The translations under genes and the position numbers were made by a program. Of a DNA stretch of 64,000 nucleotides, positions 24,001 through 38,100 are shown piece after piece. How positions within the stretch are numbered: the stretch's first letter is position 1; the number at the start of each line of letters is the position of its first letter. The notes under the pieces are model-generated. The model was not told where the DNA came from and ran no database searches. It saw only the letters and a program-made list of their open reading frames with translations. The DNA lies in contig NC_045437.1 of assembly GCF_002776525.5 (NCBI RefSeq), positions 139,350,209 to 139,414,208 on the forward strand, in the 5' to 3' direction. The stretch comes from Piliocolobus tephrosceles (Eukaryota > Chordata > Mammalia > Primates > Cercopithecidae).

Positions 24001-27000
24001 AGATTTCTGTGTGGTTACTTTTGCCACAATACCCTTTGTCCTGTATCTTAGACCTGTCCTCAAAGTTGATCTCTACTGAACTGGAAAGACCCTTGGATTT
24101 TGTCAATCTTCCTGCCTTGAAGCTTAATTATACTTAATGCTTCTAAAATCGATATGGGTCTTCTTTTGATGATTCCTAATCTTCTTTGGGTCATGTTTCT
24201 TTCTTTCTTTCTTTCTTCCTTTTTTTTTTTTTCTTTTTGAGACAGGATATTGCTCTGTCACCCAGGCTGGAGTGCAGTGGTGAGATCATAGCTCACTACA
24301 GCCTCAAACTCCCAGGCTCAAGTGATTCTCCTACCTCAGCCACCCAAGTAGATGGGACCACAAGTGTGTGCTACCATATCTGGCTAATTTTTTTATTATT
24401 GTTTGTAGAGCCGAGGCCTTGCAATGTTGCCCAGGCTGGCCTCAAACCCCAGGGCTCAAGTGATCCTCCCACCATCTCCCAAAGTGCTGGGATTATAGGT
24501 GTGAGCCACCACATCCAGCCTTGGTACTTAATCTATGGCTTAATAGTTGTTTTCCCTAGGAATTGTTTCTCCTAGGAATTGTTTCTGATCTAACCTACAA
24601 GTTATCTTACAGCAATTTGAACAAAATAATATGGGTAATAGCAGAGGCCATCCTTAATCAGTAAGTGTAAAAAGAAAACTGTTCTTTAGGGCTCTTTATC
24701 TGCTTATAGTGGTATGCCAGAAATTCAAAAATGTAAACTAGCTAGAAGAAAAATATAGTAAGCTTTCAGAGTTAGCTTCTATTATGTCAGGTACAGTGCT
24801 GAGTATTTTACATGCTTTCCTTCATTTAATTATCTCCATGACCTTATTAGAGCAGGTACTGTGGTTATTCCCATTTTGCAGATGAGAAGACTGAGATTAT
24901 AAACTCTATAATGTAAGGTCACAGAGCCAGAGTTAAAAACCCAGGCCTTCTGACACAAGTTCTTAAACCTATGCTGTGTTTCTTCTGCAAAGAAAACAAA
25001 ATAAAATAAAATTACTCTTAATCCAATTATTCATGGTTATAATTTAATGTAACCTTAACTGGTCAGCATTTTGCAATATCCTTACATTTTGTCATGTAAC
25101 TTTTAATAGTTTCATAATATTCCATCACACAGATTGATCATAACCTAATCAATCTTGTGTTGCTGGACATTTTCCTTGTTTCCCTTTGTTTCTCTACTAT
25201 AATCCATTGGCTGGCACAAAGGTCTTTGTGCACTTCTTTATTTCCTTAATGTTTCTTAAAGTAAAATTACTGAGTCAAAGAGTTTGATTGTTTTGAAGGC
25301 TCTTAAAACATTGCCAGATTGCTCTTTAGAAAGCAATCTGACATGTACAGACCTATACTCACCATCTGCAATTATTATTATCTGCATTTATTTATCATCT
25401 GCATTTATTATCAAGGCAAACATTGTATCAAGGAGTTTACAGGCCAAGTTGAGTATGTTCTATAACCTAGTAAGTTAAACATCAATATGATATTTTGGTG
25501 CCAGGTCAGGATGCCACTAACAACAACAACATGAGGTCAGGGTGCAAACTACATTGCAGAGATCACTGGAGCAGGGAAAGCCTCCTCCAGAGGGGTGGTG
25601 CATCTGAGCTGCGTATTGACAGGTTGGAGAAAAAAAGTGGTGGCAGCCAAGGTGGGAGAAGGAATCAGTGAAAACCAGGAGGCAGGAACTTATGGGATTG
25701 CCCAGGAGAAGCAATACAATTGGTTACAGGAGGAAGAGTAGGTCATGGGAGAGGAAGAAACTTTGAAGGTTTGATAGGGACCATTTATGGAGAGCCTTGA
25801 GTACCTAGCTAATGTTCCAGTTATTTTTCTGATTGTAGTGAGGAATCAGAAAAAATCAATACTTAAATGATTCATTTATGTATCCACAGTGTATTGTTAA
25901 GTACAAGGGACATTTCAAAAAAAAAAAAAAGAGTGAATGCTATGATTGAAGTCTTGTAAAGTAAAAAGAATGGGTATAATATATGTAATTTGTGATATTG
26001 TGTAGAAAATATATAGATGAGTATCTTCCAAGATGTTAGCATCTTGGTACTGAGATTATCAATGCATTTACATTTTCCTCCTGCTAAACTCTAGTTCCTA
26101 ATTGTTCTGCAGTGATTTATATTGCTTATCCAATAAGACTGTATCAGTTAGGTCATGCTGACTTTAAATGGAGGGTGGTAGCATCCACCTACCCCTGACT
26201 TTACAAGGGGGTGTTTATATTGTGTGGGGGAGTGGGGGATGGTTTCTTGTTTATCACAATAATTGGGGATGCTCATGGCTTTCATTGGGTGGGGTCTAGG
26301 GCTACTAAATGTTCTGCAACGAGTGGTCCAATCCACACAAGAAAGAGTTTTTTATTTAAAATGCCAGTATTGTACCAATTAGGAATCAGTAAGTGTATGT
26401 GTTAATTAGGAAACAGTAAATGATGGAGCTTTTGGGTTATACGCAAAAAAAAAAAAAAAAACTGATTCTGAGGGAATTTAAGCAGAAAATAAGTTCCATG
26501 GAAGGATATTACTTTCCACTAAATTAAAAAGCAGATCTGAGGGAAGAACAGGAGCCAGGGTAGCGAGGAGGATGTAGATGGTAGAACTAATGAGCAGCCT
26601 CCTCAAGAATCCACTATCGGAATTCATCTTTACCCTTTTCTAGTCCATCCTTAGGTCCCTATGCTTTAGGTTTACATTCAGACTCCTGGAAGAGGGTCTG
26701 AATGCCCCAGCTTGAGCCAAAGACTAATTCCCTAGCTCTACCACATGACTGTGATTTACAGTCCTCCAACACTGCATTCAGTGACAAGAGAGAACTCACC
26801 AAAATCAAATTGGTATCAGGAGAAATGGACACTAGTTGCTAAAAGCTAACAAATAGCCACTGTGAATCCAGTTATTTATTTGGTATTACACTTATTTTTT
26901 AACTATTTGTACAACCTCTTTTTTTTGTTTGTTTTGTTTTTTTGTTTTTGATACAGGGCCTTATTCTGTTGCCTAGGCTGAAGTGTGGTGGCGTGATCTT

Positions 27001-30000
27001 GGCTCACTGCAACCTCTGCCTCCCAGGTTCAAGCGATTCTTGTGCCTCAGCCTCCCAAGTAGCTGAGATTACAGGCGTATGCCACCACACATGACTAATT
27101 TTTGAATTTTAGTAGAGATGGGGTTTTACCATATTGGCCAGGCTGCTCTCGAACTTCTGACCTCAAGTGATCCACCTGCCTCGGCCTCCCAAAGTACTGG
27201 GATTACAGGCATGAGCCACTGCGACCAGCCTGTTCAGCCTCTTCTGAGGTAGTATGGTGCAGAGGGTTCAGAATAAGTTCTAAATTCACCCTAACTCACT
27301 GTGAGATTTGGCACTGTGGGACACTCCCATTCGTTGTGAGGGATTTTGATTAGGGGCAAGGCACTGAGTAAACCATGAGGTTAGAAGAGTCATCATCTCC
27401 CCTTTTTGCTTCTCCCATTCCTTCCTCAGGTAGTGGAAGCTGTTAATAGCACAACCAACAACTGCCATTCCAATGAGACGGTGATTCTGACCCCCACCAT
27501 GGACTCACGATTCTATATGCTCTCCTTCCTGCCCTTACTGGTGCTGCTGGTCTTCATCCGGAACCTCAGGATCTTGACCATCTTCTCCATGCTGGCCAAC
27601 ATCAGCATGCTGGTCAGCTTGGTCATCATCACCCAGTTCATTACCCAGGTGAGTGCACACCACGCACCTACCCACTCCACTGGGCAGGGTTTTTGTATCA
27701 AGGATAGACTGAGCTTTAGATACCTGGAGGCAACCCTGTAGGTGGGTAAGAGTGTTCTGAGAGACATGCACCTCACTGTAGCATTTCTTCTACAAGGATG
27801 TCTCCGTGCAATCCCATTCTTCTGATTGTCTCCTTGTTCATGTTCTTTCTCCAAATGCCTATTTTTATGTCAAATTCTGGCTTTTTTTAAAAAAATGTGC
27901 TTGCAAGGAAAATATCTTGGTTGGTGAACTGTAGACCATTCCTATAATGGTTGGCTGACAGCAAAAGGCAGGTGAAAACAGGTTCTTATACTACAGCTAA
28001 AAGTTATTGAGTTACCCATAGGGTACAATTTCAGGTACCCAATATTACCCCTAAGGAAGGCAAGAGAAAAAAAGTCTAATATTTAGTCACAGAGGTATAC
28101 ATAGAGAGTCTCAAAAACCATAAGCTTTCAATAAGTGTCTTGTTACTAATTTTAAAAAAAACCTATAAGCAAATCTATTATAATGTCAGTTATGTCTTTG
28201 ATGTTGAATTATGGACATTGAATTTTTCTCAGTTTCCTAATTTGCTAGTCTTTCTAGTTTTTCTTTTATTCATTTACTTATTTATTTATTTATTTGAGAC
28301 AGAGTCTCGATCTTTCACCCAGGCTGGAGTGCGGTGGTACAATCTCGGCTCATTGCAGCCTCTGCCTCCCGGGTTCAAGCGATTCTCCTGCCTCAGCCTC
28401 CCGAATAGCTGGGACTACAGGCACCAGCCACCACTCCCGGCTAATTTTTGTATTTTTAGTACAGATGGGGTTTCACGATGTTGGCCAGGCTGCTCTCGAA
28501 CTCCTGACCTCAAGTGATCTCCTCGCCTTGGCCCCGCAAAGTGCTGGGATTACAGGCATGAGCCACCACGCCCAGCCTAATTCTTCTTTTGTAATGGACA
28601 ACACTACATAGAAAGTTAAGTCTCAGAAGCCACTTGGCATATTTAATAAATTCCAGTTGTTCTTCCCTTTTAAGAAACCACAAGAGAAAAAAAGCTACAT
28701 TATCCGTGAAATTCAGTAAAAATAAGTCAACCTTTTTAGAATAACTGCAGATCAGTCTTATATTCCTTAGGAGATACTGATGAATTCTATAAAATTGAAT
28801 TTCCTAAAGAGATAGCTACCTTTAATACATTTTTGCACAATTCCAAAGGTTGCCCAGTTAGAAAAATGGCTCTGTCATCATTTTCACATTCTGGGTCACA
28901 CAATATATAGAATATTTATTTTACACAGTCTTCTCCCCTTCAATTTACAGCTCATTAAAGAAGAAAATGGATCTTTCCTATTTCACACTTTGGGCTCCTT
29001 AGATTATTGCTATGACTGCAGTCACAGGAATTTCCAGCACCCATGACCACTGTCCATTCAAAGGTGTTCGTGGGCGCATTCGGTGCTAATCTGTGGTGTA
29101 TAAGGTTTTCTTTTGAAGGATTTTTTTGTTTTTGAGATGGAGTTTCGCTCTTTCACCCAGGCTAGAGTGCAGTGGTGCAATCTCAGCTCACTGCAAGCTC
29201 CACCTCCCGGGTTCACGCCATTCTTCTGCCTCAGCCTGCCGAATAGCTGGGACTACAGGCACCCGCCACCACGCCCAGCTAATTTTTGTATTTTAGTAGA
29301 GACGGGGGCTCACCATGTTGGCCAGGCTGGTCTTGAACTCCTGACCTAGTGATCTGCCTACCTCAGCCTCCCAAAGTGCTGGGATTACAGGTGTGAGCCA
29401 CCGCACCCAGCCTTTTTGGAGGTTTTTGATAAACCAAACTTCCCTCTATGAGATACTATTCCTTCAGTACTTTGACAATACCGTCCTCTGGCTCTTTGGT
29501 ATTGTGCAGTGTTGAAATCAACTTTGATCGTGGCCTACATCCGTTTGAAGTTCTCTAAACTTCTTGATATTCAATTTAAAAAAATCAGGTCTCATTTCAG
29601 ATTACCCTTCTCTTAAAGGAGCTCAAATGTGCTTTAAGAGTGACTACCTCATAGCATTTCTCTCTCCTTTAGGAAATCCCAGACCCCAGCCGGTTGCCAC
29701 TGGTAGCAAGCTGGAAGACCTACCCTCTCTTCTTCGGAACAGCCATTTTTTCTTTTGAAAGCATTGGTGTGGTAAGGTTTGAATTGAGGTGGCCTTATCC
29801 CTAGTGCTTGTGAGTGACCTTCTGGAAAGGAGCTGGGAGCTCTGGGTTTCTGTGTCCCGCTGGCCATTGTTTTGGGCCTGCTAGAAAATGCCCATGGGAG
29901 AAAGTAACCTCTGACCTCACTTGGGACAGTTGTCACCAGCAAGAGAAAAGTTGATTACAACAGAGAGGCAGTCAGGATACAGTTTTCTTTTTGTCCCCAC

Positions 30001-31665
30001 ATGCCTATTAAACATCTGTCCTCCTATCGACACGAGTTTCCTAATCTTTTAAAACCAAGACGAACCATGGTGTCCAATTTAAAGGATTTGATTAAACATA
30101 ATGGAGTTTTAACCTGGAAAGTTCTGTGTATTTACAGTCTATAGTCTCTACTTCCACACTTGTGGAAGGTTAGTGTTATTTATATATTTTTAGAAGTTAC
30201 TTTTAGTGTACATACAGTAACATTCACTTTTTTGGTGTATATTCCTGTAAGTTTAGAGAAGCATGTAGAGGAATAAATGCACCAAATCAGGATATAGAAC
30301 AATTACCTTTCTGTTCTCTGCCTGTACTGTCTTCTCTTTTCCAAAGTGTCACATATATGAGATCATACAGTATGTATGAGATTGAGACTGGCTTCTTTCA
30401 CTTAGCCTAATGCATTTTAAATTCATACATGCTGTTGCACACATCAATAACACCTTGCTTTCTATTGCAGAGCGTCCACTGTCTGGGCAGTACCACAGCT
30501 TATCAACGCACCTGTCAAAGAACATTTGGGTTGTTTCTAGTTTTTGACAATCATGAATGATACTGCTGTAAGCATTTGTGTACAAGTTTTTGACATTGAA
30601 CATCTTTTCATTTGCTTATTGGCAATTTGTACATCTTCTTTGGAGAAACGTCAAGTCCTTTGCTTATTTTTAATTAGGTTGTTTGTCTTTTTGTTGTTGA
30701 ATTTTAAGAGTTCTTTGTTTATTCTAGATACGAAATCCTTATCAGAAAAATGATTTGCAAATATTTTTTCTTATTCTTGTCTTCTACCCTTCTTTTTTCC
30801 TTTTAAATTTTTTCCTCTTAAAAATAAGATGGGGCCGGGCACAGTGGTTCACGTCTGTAATCCCAGCACTTTGGGAGGCCAAGGCAGGTGGATCACTTGA
30901 GGTCAGGAGGTCGAGACCAGTCTGGCTAACACAGTGAAATCCCATCTCTACTAAAAATACAAAAATTAGCTGGGCGTGGTAGCATGCACCTGTAATCCCA
31001 GCTACTCAGGAGGCTAAGGCAGGAGAATCACTTGAACCCAGCAGGTGGAAGTTGCAATGAGCTAAGATTGCGCCACTGCACTCCAGTCTGGGCGACAGAG
31101 CAAGACTCTGTCCCATAAAAAAAAAGAGAGAGAGAGAGATGGGATCTTGCTATGTTGCCCAAGCTGGTTTTTAATCCCTGGGCTCAAGTCACCTGCCTTA
31201 GCCTCCCAGGTAGTGGGGATTATAGTTGTATGACCATAGTTCATCACACCTGGCTTCTCACTTTCTTGATAGTGAACTGTGATGCACAAAAGTTTTTAAT
31301 TTTTATAAAGTACAATTCATCCTCTTTCTTTCTGGTTGTGCTTTTTGTGTTATATCTAAGAATCTACTGCAAAATCTAGGTTCATGGCTAGATGTAGTGG
31401 CTCACACCTTTAATCCAGTACTTTAGGAGGCCGAGGCAGAAGGATCACTTGAGGGCAGGAGTTTGAGACCAGCCTGGGCAACATACAGAGACCCTGTCTC
31501 TGCAAAAACAATTTAAGAATTAGCTGGGTGCAGTGGCACACACCTGTAGTCCCAGCTACTCAGGAAACCGAGTGGGAGAATCACTTGAGCCCAGGAGTTC
31601 AAGGCTGCCGTGAGCTATGATTGCACCACTGCATTCTAGCCGGGGTGACAGAGGAAGACCCTGTC

Positions 31666-31712
<47 letters not shown>

Positions 31713-34700
31713 NNNNNNNNNNGGAAGGAAGGAAGGAAGGAAGGAAGGAAGGAAGGAAGGAAGGAAGGAATCATAGGTCATGGAGATTTACCTCAGAGTT
31801 TTCTTCTAAGAGTTTTATGGTTTTAGCTCTTACACGTAGGTCTTTGATCCATTTTGAGTTAATTTTGGTATGTGGTATGAGGTAAGGGTCAAACTTCTTG
31901 TTTTCATATGTGGTTATCCAGTTGTCCCAGCACAATTTGTTGAAAAGACTATTTATTCTTTCCATGTTGTATAGTTTTGACACCCTTGTCAAAAATCAAT
32001 TGACCGTCGATGTATAGGTTTATTTCTGTACTCTCAATTCTATTCCATTGGTCTATAAGATCATAAGTCTACCATTATGCCAGAACCACACAGTTTTGAT
32101 TACTATAGTTCTATAGTATTCCACTTTAATTGGCCTATTGACTTTTTGACTATATCTTTTTCTATAGTACTTTTAGTAGTTTATCTAGGTACTATAATAT
32201 ATGTTTTCACAGTTTACTTTGAGATAATTAATATTTTATCACTGCTAGTAAACTGTCAACATTTTACAATCATATAGGGCACTTCCCCCTTTATGTTGTA
32301 TTGCCATATGTATCTAAACACACTGAAACACCAACAATGTTATCATTTTTGCTTTCAATAGTCACACGTAGTCCTTGTAATAAACTTACTGGGAAAAAAT
32401 AGGCTATTATATCTACTCAGATATTTGCCGTTTCTATTGCTCTTTCTTTATTCTTGAAATCACATTTCCTTCTGGCGTCATTTGCCTTCAGCATGAAGAA
32501 CCTTCATTAACATTTCTTTTAAAGCAGGTCTGCTAGTGACAAATTATCTTCATTTTCTTGATCTGAGATTGTCTTTATTTTGCCTTTATTCCTAGAGGAT
32601 ATTTTTTCACAATATGGAATTCTAGGTGGACAATTTTTTTCCATCATTTTGAAAATATGATTTCCTTCCTTTTTGCCCTCAGTGGTTTCTGATGAGAAAT
32701 CTGCAACTGTTTGAATCATTGTTCTCCTATGTGTTTTTCTCTGGTTGCTTTCATAATTTTTAAAAATCTTTTCTAATCAGCCGTTATACTGTATTATATT
32801 TAATATAGCTTCTTTGAGTTTGTCCTGTACAATAGTCATCCCTTAGTATATACAGGAGATTGGTTACAGGACCCCGCTCCCCCCTCCCCTAAACACACAC
32901 ACACAGTGTATAACCAATCTGTACCTACTCAAGTCCTGCAGGTGGCCCTGCAGAACCTAAGTATATGAAAAGTCAGCCCTCCATACATAAAGTTTTGCAG
33001 CCCATGAATACTGTAGTTTTGATGTGCATTTGGTTGAAAATATCCACTTATTTGAGGACCTGCACAGTTCAAACCCATGTTGTTCAAGAGTCAACTGTAT
33101 ATCCCACAGGTTTCTGAGGCTCTGTTCATTTTTTTAAAAAGTCTTTCTGCTCTTTGTTGTTCAGATTCTGTCATTCCTGTTTATCCTCAAATTTACCGAC
33201 TCTGTTTTCTGTTATCTACATTCTGCTATCAGGCCCCTACACTGAGGTATTTAAATTTTTCTTATTTTATTTTCCAGTTATAATATCTCCGTTTGTTTCT
33301 TTTACATTGCTTCTACTTTGCTAAGAACTTGTATCTGTCCATTTATTTTAATAGCATTCTCCCTTACTTTTTGAAGTATGGTTATATTACCTGCTTTAAA
33401 GTCTTTGCCTAATATTCCCAACATTTGAGTCATCTTAAGGTTGGCATCTGTTGTCTTCTCTCTTGAAAGTTGGTGAGATTTTTCTTGTTCTTTGTAGGTT
33501 GAATAATTTTAGACTGTATCCTATGCATTGTGAATATTATTTTAGGAGACTCAGGATCCTGTTAAAATCCTCTTCAGAATGTTGATTTTTGGTTTTAGCA
33601 AACCATCTACCTAGTTAGATTCAGATCATAAGTCCTTGCTCACCTTCTATGGGCCATGGTTCCAATATCCAATTAGTTTTCAAAGCCGGTAAAGTGATAT
33701 TTGGCTCTACCCTGCTCATGTGCCACCTAGTGCCAATCGGCAGACAGGACTCTACACAGTAGTTCCGTTCTCAAAGCCTTTGCTTTGATGCCTCCATCAG
33801 TTCCACACATGTACAGCTCAGGGCTGGGCCCAGGATATTATTCACAGATTTTAGGAGATTGCTTTTTCCAGTGTTCTCTCCTCTGTGTTTTCCTGGACAC
33901 TCGCCAGCTCACAGTGGCTTCTTTTTCCCATCCTCTGGCTAGAAAGCCAGGATTTTAGCCTCCTACACTGTCATGTACTTCCTGTGACCAGGTCTGCCTC
34001 TGGGGATGAGCAATGAGTGAAAAGAGAAAGAAAAAGCCTAATAGTGATTCTTTCCAGAGTCAGTTTCATGAGCAGACAAATCATGCAGCCACATAAGGTC
34101 CAACCTTCAGAAGGATCTCGCACTTAGTTTAACGCTCTGCTGGAACCATCTTTCACCAAGGAACCCCGCATTTTCATTTTGTACTGGGGCCCATAAATTA
34201 TGTAGCCAGTCCTGATTTCCCACACTCTTCAGACTCTTAAAGCCCATTTTCCTAGTACTACTGTGTAGAGAGGATTTTTATCTCAGATTTTTGGGTGCCT
34301 GTGTGACCACTACAGCCACTGATATACCAGAATGCTGCTTAGTGACTGGGACTTGCCTTGAGGTCTCGGCCTGGAGATAAAACAAAGAAACAGAAAAGTA
34401 GAGATTCTCTCCATGCTCTTCATCCCACAGGGGACCCTATTCTAAGTCATCTGGCCAAAAAGAAGTTTCTCTTTGCGTTATTTTCTGTCTGTATGCACCA
34501 CATAGTTCTAAGATTTGGGTGTCCCTTGAGGTAAACTGGGACATATGGAAAGAAACAAAATCAGGAAACTCACCACCATGAGAGTCGTTTTTTCTTTTTG
34601 ATTTCCCTCCCCATTTTACCTGCTACTATTTACTCTTCAGAACCTGTGCACAATTGCTTTATGTATTTCGTCCAGGATTTTTAGTCGTAATTAGTGAAAG

Positions 34701-35160
34701 AGATATTGTGAAGTGTGCTTACTTCATCTACATGGAGCTGGAAGCACTTTGTTTTTAGAATTTGGAGTAGTCATGGACAGAAGCAGAGTGCAGTGGTTGA
34801 GCAAGTGATTTTGGAGGCAGAATGTGCTGGAATCTTGCTTTGGCCGGGGCTACTCTCTGAACTCTAACACTCCAACTATAAAATGATGACAGTGTTTGTT
34901 CAGTATTTCTTGAATGCCTACTATGTGCTGATGATTCTTAGTATTAGTTGAAATTATCTTAAGAAGAACTCTTCTAGCCCAGTCTCCAATTTTACAGAAG
35001 AGGGACAGCCCCAGAGAGAGAAAGGGACTTCAGTTAGGTCACCAGCTAGGAACTGTGCAGATGTGATTAAAGCCTATCTGACTCTCAGTCCAGGGACCTT
35101 CCCATTCGATGTCAACAGCCATTTATCTCTTTGATTGATTGACTGTGGAGAGAGAGAAAG

Positions 35161-35199
<39 letters not shown>

Positions 35200-38100
35200 G
35201 CCAGCTGCCCAGTCTGAGCAGGCCTTGTGGAAAGATCATTTTTGGCCTTGAGAATATATGCAACAAAATTGTGTTGCAGGGTGCAAGAGCTCAGGTTGGA
35301 TTGTCTGCTCTCCATACAATTATTGTATAATCGTCAAACATCCTCCTGAGCACCTGCTGCAACTAGACCTAATCCAGAAGAAAGTGGAAAGGCACAGGGA
35401 TGACCCAGCCTGACACTGCCCTCAAGCATCTTCCAAATGCCTGGAATGGAGGGAGGGTTAGGGAGTTTCAGGGCTGGAAGTCTGCATGTACGACAGAAAA
35501 GAATTCAACCGTATAAGGGAAAATATACTAAATTCCTTAGTAACAAATATACCCATTGCTATAGGAGTAGAAGCAGGTACTTGGACTTTGGATAACAGCG
35601 CTGGTCTACAACCTGAATCTGACACTTTCTGGTTCTGCAACTTGGGATACGTTATCTCACTTTCAGAGCCTTGTTTTCCTCATCTGTAAAACAAGAATTA
35701 TGGAGGTACCACCTTCATAGAGTTATGGTCTTCACAGTATTAAAAAATAACAACCGCCAATATTTACTAAGCCTTTGATGTGCCATTATGGTGCTTGTGT
35801 AATTCTCCACAAAATTTGCAAAATTCGGCCAGGTGTGATGTCTCTCGCCTGTAATCCCAGCACTTTGGGAGGCCGATGTGGGAGGATCGCTTGAGCCCAA
35901 GAGTTCAAGACCAGTGTGGGCAACATGGCAAAACCCCGTCTCTACAAAAAAATACAAAAATTAGCCGGGCATGGCAGCACATGCCTGTAGTTCCAGCTAC
36001 TCAGGAGGCTGAGGTGAGAGGGATCTCTGGAGCTCGGGATGCAGAGGTTGCAGTGAACTGTGATTGTACTACTGCACTCCAGCCTGGGCAACAGAGTGAG
36101 ACTCTCCAAAAAAGAAAAACAAAACAAAACAAAACGAAATTCATTTGAGCCCGTTTTCACATAAGAAAACAGATTAGCTAAATAGTGCATGTAGAGAGTG
36201 CTTAGCACACAGCCTGAACAAGGAGTAGGAGAAGGTAGGGGTGGTCTCTTGGACAGTAAGAGTCTGAGGAGGAAATTATGGGATGAGAGACAGGAAGATT
36301 GGTTTCAAAGACAGAAGAGATCTTCAAATGCCCAACCGGCAAGAGGCAGACTGGCCTCAACTTGGATTCTCTTAGAACCAGGTATGCATTTAGGGGAAGA
36401 AGGATTCTGAGAACAGAAAAGTGAGAACCTGGGGTGTGGGGAAATGCATTGCTGGCAGAACCAGGAAGCACTGTCTGGTCCCAGCTGCCACCAGCACCCT
36501 TTGTTCCTGGAGTCTCAGACTCCCCACTGTACAGTGATGGGGTTGGGTGGGGGGAGTCTGCACTGGAATTAGGAGTTTCCAACACAAATGCCTTTGGAAG
36601 GCAGGTATTATTCACTGGTGGGTCAGGGTGAGGGGAGGAGGGCCTGGTGAATGGGAAAAGAATGTTGTGCCTAAAGGCATTCATATTCATATTCAATTAT
36701 CAAAGACTGTGCTGTCAAAACAAAATTCATCTGCTGGCCAGATCTAGCTGACCCAGTGTTGAGATCTTTGGTCTGGATAAAATCTCAGGGCCCTTCCAGC
36801 TCTTAAGGGTCCAGGGCCCATCAGGTGACTCCAGGCCTTTCTTTTTATCTCCTTCCTCCTCCTTACCCTCATCTTCCTACCTTTTTTCCTCCTCTTTTAT
36901 TTCCTTTTTTTCTTTAACTGTGGTCAAACACACCTAACATAAAATTTACTCATCTTAACCATTTTCGAGTATACATATATGTTAAGTAAATTCAGATTAT
37001 TGCACAACCATTGCTGCCTTTCATCTGCAGAACTCTTCAGCTTGCAAAACTGAAACTCTGTACCCATTAAACAATAACTCCCCATACCCTCCTCATGCCA
37101 GTCCTTCCCAACTAGCATTCTGCCTCTTTGGACCTACCTACTCCAGGTACCTCATATAAGTGGAATCAGGCAGTCCTTGTCTTTTTGTGATTGGCTTATT
37201 TCACTCAGCATAATGTCCTCAAGGTCCATCCGTGGGGTAGCATGAGACAAAACTTCCTTCTTTTTAAGGGCTAAATAACATTCCATTGCATTGATACACC
37301 ACATTTTGTGTATCCATTTTCTGTTGCTAGACCCTTGGGCTTGCTTCCACCTTTTGTCTATTGTGAATAATGCTACTATGAACATAAGTATACAAATATC
37401 TCTTTGAGGTCCTGCTTTCAGTTCTTTGGGGTAGACATCCAGAAGTAGGATGCCATTTTTCTTTATGTTAATATTTCTCTTTTTCCTTCTTTCTCCTTCT
37501 TACATTGTGATGTTTCTATAGGTTCTGCCTCTGGAAAACCAGATGAAGAATGCCCGCCACTTCCCAGCCATCCTGTCTTTGGGAATGTCCATCGTCACTT
37601 CCCTGTACATCAGCATCGCGACTCTGGGCTACTTGCGGTTTGGAGATGACATCAAGGCCAGCATAAGCCTTAACCTGCCTAACTGCTGGTATCTTCATGG
37701 GCTGTCAGGTGGCGGAGACCCAGGGATGGGTGGAAACTTGTAGGTCACTTCCTCCTCCCTTCCACAGCTGGGAAACCGAGGTCTAGAGAGCCTCCCACAG
37801 AAGAAGCAGAGTTGTCATTAGAACCATGGTCTCCAGATTCTCTGTCCTGGGAGTTCCTCCTTCAACAACAGCCTCCCAAATTGAGTTAAGCGTTGACATC
37901 TTAGTTTGAAGGAGGATGTGACTTAAAAAGAGAGGACAAAAGTGAGAGCCCTTGGTCTCCTAAGGAGAGAAGGGAGGGGCACTGGGAGATGGCAAGAGAC
38001 AGAGAGAGGAGTCGGGGGTGGCCACACTTCCCATAGTCTTGTTTGCCACAGCCAGTGGTTCACATTCCCCAAGTCAGAGTAACCAGATAAAAAAATGGAA

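Larger units (their letters stand above)
29772..37521 (+). other. SLC36A2 intron 7
   Basis: 7.75 kb, phase 0, the longest stretch occupied by L1-derived sequence within the gene. It also contains several Alus, a Tigger-like element and an N gap. The frames here, including one of 164 codons on the minus strand at 36,202-36,696, have no recognisable homology. Confidence 0.8.

Noticed and set aside
36202..36696. 164-codon minus-strand open frame
   Set aside because: No recognisable homology or splice context; it lies in SLC36A2 intron 7 in mixed single-copy and repeat sequence, and this length is not exceptional for 64 kb.
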